From Promethearchaeota archaeon (GTDB lineage: Archaea > Asgardarchaeota > Lokiarchaeia > Sigynarchaeales > SOKP01): a stretch of 64,000 nucleotides of DNA. Shown here one piece after another: positions 26,308 through 35,841 of the stretch. The notes beneath the pieces are model-generated. The model was not told where the DNA came from. It ran no database searches and saw nothing but the letters and a program-made list of their open reading frames with translations. A program made the position numbers and the translations under genes. Every line of letters begins with the position of its first letter. Positions within the stretch are counted from its first letter, which is position 1. The stretch covers positions 372,001-436,000 of the forward strand of contig JABXKC010000001.1 in NCBI GenBank assembly GCA_013375495.1, read 5' to 3'.

Positions 26308-26379
26308 ATAGTAATAGGAAGAAATTGATTTATGGAATAATTTGAATTAAAGAAAAAAGAGTAGATTAAAAATTTTAAG

Positions 26380-28077
26380 TTATACTTCTTCTCCTCGTTT
26401 TCGAGCTTCGATGTCCTTTAGATCTTTTCTTAAAACTTTACCTACGAGGGTTTCGGGAAGTTCCTTTCTAAACTCTATAATTTTTGGAACTTTATAAGGA
26501 GCCACATTTTTTCGACAGAATTCTTTTATTTCAGCTATAATTTCGTCAGATTCATTGTATCCGTCTTTAAGAACAACGTAAGCTTTTACTATATCACTAC
26601 CAGGTATATCTGGATTAGGTATCCCAATTACCGCAGCATTTTCAATAGCTTCGTGTTCAAATAATACATCCTCCAACTCTCTTGGGTAAACTTTAAAACC
26701 GCTAACATTTATCATGTCTTTCTTCCTATCGACTATATAAAAATACCCATCTTCGTCCATTTTCGCTATATCTCCTGTTAAAAGCCAGTCACCCTTTTTT
26801 TGATTTGTAGTAGCTTCGGGTTTGTTCCAATAACCTTTCATAACTTGAGGTCCTTTTATCATAATTTCACCTGATTCACCAAGAGGCATAATTTTGTTGT
26901 AGTCGTCAATATCTACAATTTTTAGTTCAGTATCAGGAATTGGCATACCAACAGAACCTATCTTCCTTTCATTTATAACAGGATTAGTAGTAGCAACTGG
27001 TGACGTCTCTGTCAGTCCGTATCCCTCAAGGATTTTACCACCAGTCCTCTTTTCAAATTCTTTGAGAACTTCAGGAGGCATGGGGGCTGCGCCTGTGTTA
27101 CATATTCTAATAGATCTCATATCTTTAGCATAATCTTCTAAATCATCCCGTTCTAATAACCGCATGTACATTGTTGGCACTCCTGGAAACAATGCGGGAT
27201 TTGTAGCTTTAATTATCTCGAATAAAGATTTTTGATCGCGCGGGTCTGGATTTAAAGCGATAGTTGAGCCATTGTATATAACGCTATTCATACATACCGT
27301 TTGACCATATATATGGAAAAGTGGTAAGTTGGTAAGGGTAGTATCTTTACCTCTTTGAATTTCCGCGCCTAACCATTTGTGAACTGCTACGCAATTAGAA
27401 ACAATATTATGATGGGTAAGCATTGCTCCTTTAGGGAGTCCTGTTGTGCCTCCAGTATACTGTAAACAGGCTATATCTTCTTTAGCATTTGTTTCGAACT
27501 TTGGAGGATTAGGCTTAGTATTTTCGATAAGATTTAGGAATTGCTTTGTTCCAGCGATTTCAGGTGGTTCTCTTTGACTTAAAGGATTTGCCATTGGAGC
27601 ATAATCAAACACATTCGTAATGATAACATGCCTTAAACGAGTTCTATCTCTAATATTATTTATTTTTTCAACTTGGTTATCCCAAGCTATGATGATCTCG
27701 GCCCCCGAATCGTTTAATTGGTATGCTAATTCGTGTTCCGTATGGAGAACGCTACAAGCAGTAACTATTCCTCCCGCTTTTAATATCCCATAATAGCCGA
27801 ACATAAATTGGGGGAAATTAGGGATCATTAATGCAACTATATCGCCTTTCTTTAAACCTAATTCAACGAGCGCAGTTGCAAGTCTATCGGCTATGTCCTT
27901 GAATTTTTTATAAGTTATTTTGTTTTTCAAAAACCAAATAGCTGTTTTACCACCAAAATCCTTAGCAGAATTATCCAAAAATTCGTAAATATTTATGTTC
28001 GGATAGTCCATAGAAGAAGGAACATTTTCATCATAATGATCTAACCAAGGTTTGGCAGCATATGGATTTTCACTCAT
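26380..28077 (-). CDS. fadD: long-chain acyl-CoA ligase (AMP-forming)
   Basis: Activates a carboxylic acid to its CoA thioester through an acyl-adenylate. The AMP/ATP motif LQYTGGTTGLPKGAM (about 205-220), the GYGLTETSPV motif, GDWLLTGDIAKMDEDGY in part, and the C-terminal catalytic lysine in PETLVGKVLRKDLK are all present. About 565 residues, normal. ATG 28077 is preferred over TTG 28089. It is last in the line livKHMGF-HEAT-ligase, 69 bases after the HEAT gene, so the transporter may import its acid substrate. Confidence 0.93.
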   Translation of the reverse strand: MSENPYAAKPWLDHYDENVPSSMDYPNINIYEFLDNSAKDFGGKTAIWFLKNKITYKKFKDIADRLATALVELGLKKGDIVALMIPNFPQFMFGYYGILKAGGIVTACSVLHTEHELAYQLNDSGAEIIIAWDNQVEKINNIRDRTRLRHVIITNVFDYAPMANPLSQREPPEIAGTKQFLNLIENTKPNPPKFETNAKEDIACLQYTGGTTGLPKGAMLTHHNIVSNCVAVHKWLGAEIQRGKDTTLTNLPLFHIYGQTVCMNSVIYNGSTIALNPDPRDQKSLFEIIKATNPALFPGVPTMYMRLLERDDLEDYAKDMRSIRICNTGAAPMPPEVLKEFEKRTGGKILEGYGLTETSPVATTNPVINERKIGSVGMPIPDTELKIVDIDDYNKIMPLGESGEIMIKGPQVMKGYWNKPEATTNQKKGDWLLTGDIAKMDEDGYFYIVDRKKDMINVSGFKVYPRELEDVLFEHEAIENAAVIGIPNPDIPGSDIVKAYVVLKDGYNESDEIIAEIKEFCRKNVAPYKVPKIIEFRKELPETLVGKVLRKDLKDIEARKRGEEV

Positions 28078-28158
28078 TTTTTTAACCAACTGTTTTAATT
28101 ATATTTTTTTATAGTTCTTTTCTTTTTAATACATATCTGAAGTAAAATAAGTTAAAAT

Positions 28159-29505
28159 TTAAATATTATCTGTGATGTTATCAATCGCGAAATCAGCGGA
28201 TTCGCAGACATAATCACATTCGTCGTGAATTAAGCCTTCTAAAGCAGAAATTACTACGGGAGTATTGACTTTAATTTTTCCTAGAGCCTCAGAAGCTCTC
28301 CATCTAACATCTGGCTTTTTATCATCTAATGCTTTCAATAAAGACGGAACAGCTTTCTCTGCAATAGATCCAATTTTACCTAATGAAAGCGCTGCTTCTC
28401 TTCTTACAATATACTTTCCATCGTTTAAAGCCTCTTCTAATGCTTTGAGCGCTTCTTCTGAGTCTTTGCCAATTGCACCTAAATTTCGAGCGGCTACTAC
28501 TCGAACGGAAGTTTTTTTATCTGCTAATAAACTGATCAGATACGGTATAGCTTCATTAGCTTCTGAGCCTATTCCGCCTAATGCTGAAATAATAACAACT
28601 TTCATCTTAGAGTTAGCAATTTTAGTCGCATTAATTAGAGCAGGAACAGCTTCTTTACCTAAACTCCTTAAAGAATTAGCTGCTTTTCCTCTTACTTCTT
28701 CTTTTGGATCTTTTAACATTAAACTTAAATTATCAATAATATTTGGAGTTTTTAATCCCATTTCTCCAAGAGCTTCAACCGCTTCTTTTCTAACATCTCT
28801 ATTTGGATGGTTTAAAATACTTAAAAGATGAGGTACAGAACTTTCACCAATTTGTTTAAATGTATTAACAATGTGATATCTAACTCTCCAATCTTTATCA
28901 TCAAGTGCATTAATCAATGTAGGAATTGCTTTAGCTGTATCTTTTCCAATAGCACTCATTGCTCGTGCTGAAGAGGTTCTTACTGCCCAACTTGGATCGC
29001 TAATGCTCTTCATTAAACTAGGTATAAGTTCGTATGACTCCGGCCCAATTAAACCTAAAGCGTTTGCAGCTTCGATCCGTACTTGTTCATACTTATCGTT
29101 TAGCGCCTTTTTTAGAGCGCTTAATGACTCAGTTGTAGCGATTCCAATTTGGCCTAGAGAGTTAACAACAGCAAGTCTAATCGAATCTTCATCGTCATCA
29201 CAACATTTAGTTAATTGAGGAATTGTAGTTATAGATGTTTTTCCAATTTTCCCCAGTGATCTAGCGGCTTCTCGACGAATACTCCAATCATCATCGTCTA
29301 AATATTCAGATATTTTTATAACAGCATTTTCGCCCGATTTTTCTCCTATTTCTCCTAAAACAAATATTGAATTGAAACGAATAGAACGAATTTCACTATC
29401 AATATTTTTTATTACTTCTTCAATGACAGAAGAATCTTTTTCGATTCTTGCTAAAACTAAATCAATTCTAGCGTCCCTTAATAATTGTTCTAACGAAGCT
29501 GACAT
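28159..29505 (-). CDS. HEAT-repeat (PBS lyase-type) protein
   Basis: A 448-residue all-helical solenoid of about 13-14 HEAT repeats of 31 residues, with the recurring pattern VRxxAAxALGxIG and A(I/V)PxLxxxLxD (for example VRVVAARNLGAIGKDSEEAL, VRREAALSLGKIG). Such proteins are scaffolds; some stabilise phycobilin lyases or iron-sulfur proteins, but no catalytic motif is visible. GGTGAT precedes ATG with a 5-base spacer, and the gene starts 10 bases after livF, inside the transporter operon, which is unusual. Confidence 0.9.
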   Translation of the reverse strand: MSASLEQLLRDARIDLVLARIEKDSSVIEEVIKNIDSEIRSIRFNSIFVLGEIGEKSGENAVIKISEYLDDDDWSIRREAARSLGKIGKTSITTIPQLTKCCDDDEDSIRLAVVNSLGQIGIATTESLSALKKALNDKYEQVRIEAANALGLIGPESYELIPSLMKSISDPSWAVRTSSARAMSAIGKDTAKAIPTLINALDDKDWRVRYHIVNTFKQIGESSVPHLLSILNHPNRDVRKEAVEALGEMGLKTPNIIDNLSLMLKDPKEEVRGKAANSLRSLGKEAVPALINATKIANSKMKVVIISALGGIGSEANEAIPYLISLLADKKTSVRVVAARNLGAIGKDSEEALKALEEALNDGKYIVRREAALSLGKIGSIAEKAVPSLLKALDDKKPDVRWRASEALGKIKVNTPVVISALEGLIHDECDYVCESADFAIDNITDNI

Positions 29506-29515
29506 TTTTTATCAC

Positions 29516-30220
29516 CTATATTCCTAAGTAAACACTTTTAATTCGGGGTTCTTTTTCTAGTTCTTCTTTTGTACCTCTCATTTCTATTTTACCTTCCTCC
29601 AATAGATGTATGTTTTCGCCAACATCCATAGCCAGTACAGCATCCTGTTCGACTAATAATGTTGTCGTCCCCTCCTTTTTAATTTGGTTCACAGCTACAA
29701 ATATTTTATCTTTAATTTTAGGGGCTAATCCTAATGAAGGTTCATCTAAGAGAAGCAATTTTGGATTTGCAATAATCGCTCTTGCAATTGCTAACATTTG
29801 TTGTTCTCCTCCACTTAGCGTTCCAGCTCTTTGTTTCTTTCTTTCTCTAAGACGAGGGAAAAGTTCAAAGACAAATTCTAATATTTCATTATACTTACTC
29901 TTATCTTTTAAAGCATAAGCTCCCATTTCAATATTTTCCAATACTGTCATATCGTAAAATAGCCGCCGCCTCTCTGGACAATGAGCAATTCCTCTTCTAG
30001 CAATTTTATGAGCTTTCATATCATCAATTCTTTCACCTAAAAACTCGATTTTTCCTCTATCTGGTTCTTCCAATCCAGAAATAACTCGGAGCAACGTGGA
30101 TTTTCCTGCTCCATTAGGGCCTATAACCGCGTCAAGAGCTCCTTCTTCTATCGTCAAATTAATTTCTTCCAAAGCTCTAGCGCTTCCATAATAATGATAA
30201 ATTTTTCTCAATTCAAGCAA
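29516..30220 (-). CDS. livF: branched-chain amino acid-type ABC transporter ATPase LivF
   Basis: ATPase subunit, 234 residues: Walker A GPNGAGKST, signature LSGGEQQMLAIARA, Walker B LLLLDEPSLGLAP, H-loop replaced in the LivF way (LLVEQDAVLAMD). It overlaps livG by 8 bases. It starts at TTG after GGAGGAGAAGAAC and ends with a TAG stop, so TAG is a working stop in this genome. Pairs with LivG to drive import by the LivHM channel. Confidence 0.93.
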   Translation of the reverse strand: MLELRKIYHYYGSARALEEINLTIEEGALDAVIGPNGAGKSTLLRVISGLEEPDRGKIEFLGERIDDMKAHKIARRGIAHCPERRRLFYDMTVLENIEMGAYALKDKSKYNEILEFVFELFPRLRERKKQRAGTLSGGEQQMLAIARAIIANPKLLLLDEPSLGLAPKIKDKIFVAVNQIKKEGTTTLLVEQDAVLAMDVGENIHLLEEGKIEMRGTKEELEKEPRIKSVYLGI

Positions 30221-30956
30221 GTTCTTCTCCTCCTTTTCCTAAATATGCTTCTAATACAATTCTATTGTTAGCAACTTCTTCTGGAGGTCCTTCGGTTATA
30301 TATTTACCTTGATGCATTGCAATTACCCGTGGAACTAAGTGCATCAATTCTCGTAAAACATGTCCAGTCATGAAAACAGTTACTCCATCCGCATGTAATT
30401 TAATAATCAAATCTGTAATACCTTTTTGTTCTTCGTGAGAAAGACCACTAAAAGGTTCGTCTAATAGTAGAAGTTTAGGATTAGTTCCTAAGGCTTTTCC
30501 AATTTGTAGTTTCCTCAGATCTCCATGAGGTAGTATTATAGGAGGTATTCTCGCTTTATCAACAAGACCAACTGCTGCCAAAATTGAGCTGGCAGATTCG
30601 TCAATTCCGTATTCTTTCGCTAATTTCTTACCTCGTGGAGACAAACATGAAACAGATATATTTTCTAAAAGAGTCATTAAGCGAAATGATCTTACAAGTT
30701 GAAACGTCCTTGCAATTCCTAAATTCACTATTTTATAAGGTTTCATACCTGTTATATCACGACCATCAAACCGAATTGTCCCAGAATTGGGTTTTTCAAA
30801 TCCTGAAATCATATTAAACAGCGTAGTTTTCCCCGCTCCATTTGGGCCAATTAAACCCGTAAATTCTCCTCGCGTCACTTCAAAACTAAAATCATTTACC
30901 GCTGTTAAACCGCTATATTTTTTGGTTAAATTTCTAGCCTCTAAAATTACACCCAT
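30213..30956 (-). CDS. livG: branched-chain amino acid-type ABC transporter ATPase LivG
   Basis: ATPase subunit, 247 residues: Walker A GPNGAGKTT, the LivG helix GIARTFQLVRSFRLMTLLEN in part, a degenerate signature region (LPHGDLRKLQIGKALG), Walker B LLLLDEPFSGLSHEE and GHVLRELMHLVPR. The ABC signature LSGGQ is replaced by LPHGDLRK, close to the usual LivG LPYG(D/R) form. Part of livKHMGF. Confidence 0.93.
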   Translation of the reverse strand: MGVILEARNLTKKYSGLTAVNDFSFEVTRGEFTGLIGPNGAGKTTLFNMISGFEKPNSGTIRFDGRDITGMKPYKIVNLGIARTFQLVRSFRLMTLLENISVSCLSPRGKKLAKEYGIDESASSILAAVGLVDKARIPPIILPHGDLRKLQIGKALGTNPKLLLLDEPFSGLSHEEQKGITDLIIKLHADGVTVFMTGHVLRELMHLVPRVIAMHQGKYITEGPPEEVANNRIVLEAYLGKGGEELA

Positions 30957-31000
30957 AATTTAATTCACATTTATTAAATTTCCTTTTTTTAAGATTTTAT

Positions 31001-32002
31001 TTACCTCCCTAATAATACGTCCCAAAGATCTTTAAGACGTTCTAAAGCAGGTCTTAAAAGGCCCATTTCAGCGAATCTGATTATCAGGATTAAAATTATA
31101 GAGAAGATAAATACCGGATCAAATACATCAATTAAGATAGCGTTAAGTCCGAAAAAAATAAAAGCCCCAAGCGCAGATCCGCCCAGTGTTGCTAACCCCC
31201 CAATAGTAGTCATAATTATCGCATAAAACGAATAAAGGGGTTGAAAAAGCATGGGCGTAGCACTTCTAAATCTCATAGCAAATAAACCACCAGCTATCCC
31301 GGCAAAAAAACCACTTATCATAAATGCAATAACTTTATATTTTGTTAGATTAATACCTGAAGCCTCTGCTCCAGTCTCATCGTCGCGAATAGATTTGAAA
31401 ATAGTACCTAAATTTGATTTACTAAGATATATCATTATTAAAATTGAAGCTACCATAATAAAAGTGTAAACATAGAATACTTCTACAGCTTCAGTAGATA
31501 TAGGAGGGACTCTATCTATTCCTGGTGTGCCAAAAAAGATCCAATCAGTAGCAATTGCTAATCGTTCGTTCATAAATATAGCCATAATAAAAGTACTTAG
31601 TGCCATTGTTCCTAATGCTAAATACGGTCCTCTTAATCTTAAAGTAATTATTCCGATTAGAAAGGCAACTACTAAACTTACTAAACCACCTAAAATAAGC
31701 GAAATTTGCCATGGAACATTATGGAAACGAAGTAGATATGCTGTAATATAACCACCCATCCCCAAGAAAATCGCGTGTCCAAAGCTTACTTGACCTGCAA
31801 AGCCTGCTAAGAAATTCCAGCTTGAAGCAAAAATAGCAAATATTGTTATTGTAACAAATATTCCTAAATAATAGGGATTTTGAGTTAGCAATGGTAAAGC
31901 TAAGAGTCCAATTAAGCAAAGCAAGGTTAATCCACCTTTAAATGTCCGTATCCAAGATATTATACGACGAGTGTAATATGTTGGCTCCTTTAATTTTGCC
32001 AT
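31001..32002 (-). CDS. livM: ABC transporter permease LivM
   Basis: A 333-residue membrane permease with about 8-9 helices. The LivM signs are FLAGFAGQVSFGHAIFLGMGGYI and the cytoplasmic coupling stretch FKSIRDDETGAEASGINLTKYK in part, followed by GGLATLGGSALGAF. Forms the channel with LivH. AGGAGTATTTATAAAA precedes the ATG. 47 bases separate it from livH upstream. Confidence 0.93.
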   Translation of the reverse strand: MAKLKEPTYYTRRIISWIRTFKGGLTLLCLIGLLALPLLTQNPYYLGIFVTITIFAIFASSWNFLAGFAGQVSFGHAIFLGMGGYITAYLLRFHNVPWQISLILGGLVSLVVAFLIGIITLRLRGPYLALGTMALSTFIMAIFMNERLAIATDWIFFGTPGIDRVPPISTEAVEVFYVYTFIMVASILIMIYLSKSNLGTIFKSIRDDETGAEASGINLTKYKVIAFMISGFFAGIAGGLFAMRFRSATPMLFQPLYSFYAIIMTTIGGLATLGGSALGAFIFFGLNAILIDVFDPVFIFSIILILIIRFAEMGLLRPALERLKDLWDVLLGR

Positions 32003-32049
32003 TTTTTATAAATACTCCTTTATTTATTGATGGTATATTTTTTAATAAA

Positions 32050-32919
32050 TTAATCAATCTCTTTTTTTCCAAATATTCCTTGAGGTCTTACTATAAGCGT
32101 TACTACAATGATTATTCCCGGAATTAACGGTGCAAAAGAGGGGTCTAACACATAATTACAGATAGAAGTCGCATATCCAAGAATGAATGATCCCGCTACA
32201 CTCCCGGGTAGACTCCCCAAACCTCCAAGAATGACTACAGCAAATGATTCTGTTAAGATACCCCAACCTACATAGGGAGATATATATTCTCTTGGAATGT
32301 TTAGGGTTGCTGCAAATCCTGCGAGTGCTGCGGAGAGCATAACGACATACATAAGTATTCGATCAGCATTTATACCCATGAGCATAGCCGCTTCTCGATC
32401 TTGGGCAACAGCTCTAATCGATTTTCCAAGTTTTGTTTTACCGATAAATAAGCTAACTATAACTACAGTAATTACTGAAAGAATTATAATTAAGATATTC
32501 TGGGCACCAAATGTAACCCCAAAGAGAGTAATGCTGCCTTCTATTAATGGATCCATCAATAAGGGTGATCCTACTCCAAGTATTACTAAAATCAAAGCCT
32601 GAGCGAAGAAGCCAATAGCAAAAGTGATCATTAATGCACCTATAGGAGATTTTAATAAAGGTTTAATACATAATAGATATGAAATGGCCCCCATAACTAA
32701 TGCTGAAATCAATACAATAATTATACCCCAAAAAAGACCAAGATTTGTATAAACTACAACCCAGTAAAAAATATAACCTGAAAGTAAATAAAATGCCCCA
32801 TGAGCTAAGTTCATAATTCCACCTACACCATAAACTAAAGAAAGTCCAATCGCAAGCAGAGAAATAACTGCTCCATGCACGGTACCGAAAATTATTATCT
32901 GTGGTATCTGAAATATCAA
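32050..32919 (-). CDS. livH: ABC transporter permease LivH
   Basis: A 289-residue permease with about 8 membrane helices: start HGAVISLLAIGLSLVYGVGGIMNLAHG in part, coupling stretch GKSIRAVAQDREAAMLMGIN and GGLGSLPGSVAGSFILGY. TTG start at 32919. Follows livK by 197 bases that hold a T-run on the minus strand. Confidence 0.93.
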   Translation of the reverse strand: MIFQIPQIIIFGTVHGAVISLLAIGLSLVYGVGGIMNLAHGAFYLLSGYIFYWVVVYTNLGLFWGIIIVLISALVMGAISYLLCIKPLLKSPIGALMITFAIGFFAQALILVILGVGSPLLMDPLIEGSITLFGVTFGAQNILIIILSVITVVIVSLFIGKTKLGKSIRAVAQDREAAMLMGINADRILMYVVMLSAALAGFAATLNIPREYISPYVGWGILTESFAVVILGGLGSLPGSVAGSFILGYATSICNYVLDPSFAPLIPGIIIVVTLIVRPQGIFGKKEID

Positions 32920-33071
32920 ACTAAATCAATCTCTTTATAATACTTTTAAACTTTTTTTATTTATCAGTTTTATTATAGTTACTATCTAATACTATTTAAA
33001 AATAATCCCAAATTTCTCCCATAATGATCTTTTACAGATTTAGTAATCAAAACTGAATTTTGACAAATTAG

Positions 33072-33083
33072 AAAAAAAAAAAA
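33072..33083 (-). terminator. T-run between livK and livH
   Basis: On the minus strand a run of 12 T lies 34-45 bases after the livK stop and about 150 bases before livH. A leaky terminator here would let the binding protein be made in excess of the permease, as is common for these systems. Confidence 0.4.
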
Positions 33084-33116
33084 TTATTTTTATTTGAAAT
33101 TTTGTTTTTATTTATC

Positions 33117-34580
33117 TTAATTTATACCCCATGGTGGCAATCGAATAGTATTTGAACCTGCAAGCACATCTGGATAAATTCCAAGAGACCAATTTGAAAA
33201 AGTAGGATAACCGGGTACGTCAATTCCCCATGTATAGTATGTGTCTTCTCCAGTGGGTATGCATTTTAACACTCCATCTTGCCACTGAGCAAATCTACCC
33301 GTACCATATGGCCAACCTTCTACGACATCGTGTCTTGTGGTTCCACCGGGTTCTAATCCTGTAGTGTAAGATAATCTTGGAGCCGATACCCCTCTTGGAG
33401 CAGATAAATATACAGTTTTGTTAAGCGTTTCTAGTTTTGCAATAATATCTAACTCGTCAAATGATTGAGTCTGATTAATTGCCCATACTAGCGTACCTAC
33501 GGCATCATAAGTACCTCCTGCTGTATATATCGTAGGACCAATATTAAATCTCGCCAAATAATCATCGTAAAATTGAGCGGTATAGGGCGTTACGGGGCAA
33601 TCAGGAGGAAGCGTAGTCATTAATATTTCATACTCACACGCTCCGCCTGTAGTTGACGGATAGGTTGTCATCTGTCCTTCAACATCTATACCAAATACTA
33701 CAGCTTGAGGTTGTGTTATTGCATATTGTTTCATCATTTGAATTCCCGTATCGCCTGAGACTACAGGTATAGCAATTTGAGCTCCACTTGATTCAACTAA
33801 ATCCCAATAGGTTTCAAAATCAGGACTTGTAATATCGTAAGCTACTTCGTACACTACAGTGTAATTCACTAAAGCAGCAAACCCGTTAAACAGGTCAGAC
33901 ATGCCCGTTGTCCAATCTAATTGCTCTCGAAGTATAGCAACTTTATTCACTCTTTTTGACAAATTAGCTTCCATCACATTTATTAAATGACAAAAGCCCT
34001 TTACTATTTCAAAAGCAAGTTTAGAACTTGAAATCGGTGTTTGTCTGAAGTAGTATTTATATCTTGGATAATCATTTTTTACATTAATACAGAATTCGTC
34101 AGTTGCAGAACCAGCACCAAAAAATATTAAATCTTCGTCCATTGCTAGTTCAACCATCGCTCTTGTAACTTCCGTTCTAAATCCACCAAATAGATATCTT
34201 GCTTCATCTACATAGATTAAGTTTTCGGCCGCAGCTAATCCTTGAGAGATAGGTAATGATGGATCGTGTTCGTTTGTATCCCGAGCTTTCACTGCAACAT
34301 AATAGCGAGTGCCATTAACATCAATACCATCATCTTTAGTATTTATATCATATGCTGCCAACCAAGCTCCATTCCAACCTCCTGCACCTTGTATGCCCTT
34401 TAAGCCCCCAACGTACCCACACTTAATCCATCTATCGGAAGGTATACCTGAAACACCTGGAGTCTCCCATCCTGCTTCTTGAGCTTGTGAAGTAAAAAAC
34501 CAGATGCCCACTCCAATCCCTGCACCTGCGATTGCAACTACGAGAACTATTGCCAGAATCCTTTTTGTATTTTTTTCCAT
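33117..34580 (-). CDS. livK: ABC transporter substrate-binding protein (LivK-like)
   Basis: Extracellular solute receptor anchored by an N-terminal helix (ILAIVLVVAIAGAGIGVGIWFF); there is no lipobox cysteine. The type-I periplasmic fold shows IKCGYVGGLKGIQGAGGWNG, the two-lobe pattern and AGGTYDAVGTLVWAINQT. About 487 residues, long for LivK, with a C-terminal extension (WPYGTGRFAQWQDGVLKC ...). The substrate may be an amino acid, amide or a carboxylate given the acyl-CoA ligase downstream. ATG 34580 lies 7 bases after AAAGTGAT, better than the overlapping GTG. Confidence 0.9.
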   Translation of the reverse strand: MEKNTKRILAIVLVVAIAGAGIGVGIWFFTSQAQEAGWETPGVSGIPSDRWIKCGYVGGLKGIQGAGGWNGAWLAAYDINTKDDGIDVNGTRYYVAVKARDTNEHDPSLPISQGLAAAENLIYVDEARYLFGGFRTEVTRAMVELAMDEDLIFFGAGSATDEFCINVKNDYPRYKYYFRQTPISSSKLAFEIVKGFCHLINVMEANLSKRVNKVAILREQLDWTTGMSDLFNGFAALVNYTVVYEVAYDITSPDFETYWDLVESSGAQIAIPVVSGDTGIQMMKQYAITQPQAVVFGIDVEGQMTTYPSTTGGACEYEILMTTLPPDCPVTPYTAQFYDDYLARFNIGPTIYTAGGTYDAVGTLVWAINQTQSFDELDIIAKLETLNKTVYLSAPRGVSAPRLSYTTGLEPGGTTRHDVVEGWPYGTGRFAQWQDGVLKCIPTGEDTYYTWGIDVPGYPTFSNWSLGIYPDVLAGSNTIRLPPWGIN

Positions 34581-34850
34581 ATTTTTAATCACTTTATTTT
34601 CGTTAACATTTTGTTTTATTGTTAAATTTAATTGTTAATTTAAATTTCTGATAAACATGTATTTAAACTTTGTCAATCAAAAGTCCAATTATCATCTCAA
34701 AATTAAAGAAATTAGAATGAAGTAAAAAAAATTATTAAACTAATATAACAAATTACTTTTCACAATCCAATATTAGTAGCATAAACATAAGGGAAGCATT
34801 CCCTTTGTCAACCTTTCACTATGATTTTTTGAAAGATATCATTCTCGCCT

Positions 34851-34958
34851 TTATTTTCTTATCTTTTGCTTGAAGTAATGAGCAAAAGTTTCGTGTTCTT
34901 TTCCATATTTTTTCATGATTACTCGCTTAAAAGTACCAAAATCAAGTCGTTCTCTCAT
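34851..34958 (-). CDS. possible 35-residue basic protein
   Basis: A short frame beginning MRERLDFGTFKRVIMKKYG and ending HYFKQKIRK, 12 bases after the ubiquitin-fold gene on the same strand. Its composition is coding-like and basic but there is no clear ribosome site. The remaining 270 bases to livK (34593-34850) show nothing. Confidence 0.35.
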   Translation of the reverse strand: MRERLDFGTFKRVIMKKYGKEHETFAHYFKQKIRK

Positions 34959-34970
34959 ATTATCAGCTCA

Positions 34971-35309
34971 TCAGTCAGCGTGAACAATTAAAGTTATATC
35001 GCTATCAGGATAGAGATTAAAATTAATATCATCTTGAAGCGGTATAAATTCTTTGTTAGGTCCATAAGCATTGGAGGCACAATCTTCGTATATTATATTA
35101 TTCTGAGGATCCCAGATTAGTTGTAGATAACTTTGAATTAAACCTTTATACATAGGAAATAATGATTTTTCTGGATTATCAGATAATTCTTTATCTATAG
35201 AGCCCAATGCTTCTATAATCGTTCCGTCGTCCTTTATTGATACCTCATAATCAATTCCGTTCGTTAATTCTTTTTCGGGTCCAAAAATTGTTAATTTAAT
35301 TTTTTTAAT
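34971..35309 (-). CDS. ubiquitin/MoaD-fold small protein starting at ATT
   Basis: The frame encodes 112 residues from ATT 35309: M-K-K-I-K-L-T-I-F-G-like first strand, DYEVSIKDDGTIIEALG second strand and helix, and NLYPDSDITLIVHAD at the end, the beta-grasp order of MoaD/ThiS-like proteins but without the C-terminal Gly-Gly. No ATG, GTG or TTG exists before TTG 35207, which would delete the first two strands; a TAA lies 6 bases above ATT. GGTGAT (35320-35315 read on the minus strand) stands 5 bases before ATT. It is downstream of the hgcB-type cluster, 46 bases after the Cys-rich gene. Confidence 0.7.
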   Translation of the reverse strand: MKKIKLTIFGPEKELTNGIDYEVSIKDDGTIIEALGSIDKELSDNPEKSLFPMYKGLIQSYLQLIWDPQNNIIYEDCASNAYGPNKEFIPLQDDINFNLYPDSDITLIVHAD

Positions 35310-35355
35310 TAGTTATCACCCTTTTTAATAATGAGAAAAAATTAAATTTTGAAGT

Positions 35356-35784
35356 TTAAAATAAACCCTTTTCTTTTAGAAGTTCGGGTAATTCCTTTTT
35401 TAATGCAAATGATGTAATAAATTTCTTTTTGCCGTCTACTATTACACAATTTCCCGTTAAGTTAAGCTTGCGAGCTTCCTCAGAATCTAAGTTTTTTGTT
35501 TCAAACTTAATATGTTTCATATAGGGAGCAAGTGCGGTAAATACGAGGTTCATAAATTGAGACCATACACATTCACATGCATTTAAAGGAACAAAAACAT
35601 CTACGTAAAGTTTATTTTCATCTCTCAATTCTATTTCTGAAGTTTCTTTATCAAGAGTTTCAGAGTTTTCCGGAGAAACTGAATCCCCACAACAAGAAGC
35701 TGATGAATCACAGCATGCATTGTCTATATTGATTGGTATATTTTGATTCTCTCTAACAGGTATTTTCATATCTTCCTTTTCCAT
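35356..35784 (-). CDS. Cys-rich thioredoxin-like protein of the hgc/arsenic cluster
   Basis: A 142-residue protein. Residues 20-35 carry CC pairs (NACCDSSASCC), a charged linker follows, and about 60-142 look like a small thioredoxin-like fold (KLYVDVFVPLNACECVW with a CxC in place of CxxC, VFTALAPYMKHIKFE, GNCVIVDGKKKFITS, ELPELLKEKG). Paired cysteines suit binding of As(III) or Hg(II). It follows the HgcB-type ferredoxin by 57 bases. No named family is claimed. Confidence 0.7.
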   Translation of the reverse strand: MEKEDMKIPVRENQNIPINIDNACCDSSASCCGDSVSPENSETLDKETSEIELRDENKLYVDVFVPLNACECVWSQFMNLVFTALAPYMKHIKFETKNLDSEEARKLNLTGNCVIVDGKKKFITSFALKKELPELLKEKGLF

Positions 35785-35841
35785 AATTTAAACCTTTTTC
35801 TTAGTAGTTTTTACTTAATCTTAAATAATTTATCAATTGAA

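Noticed and set aside
33117..34580. LivK as a lipoprotein
   Set aside because: No Cys in a lipobox after the N-terminal helix.
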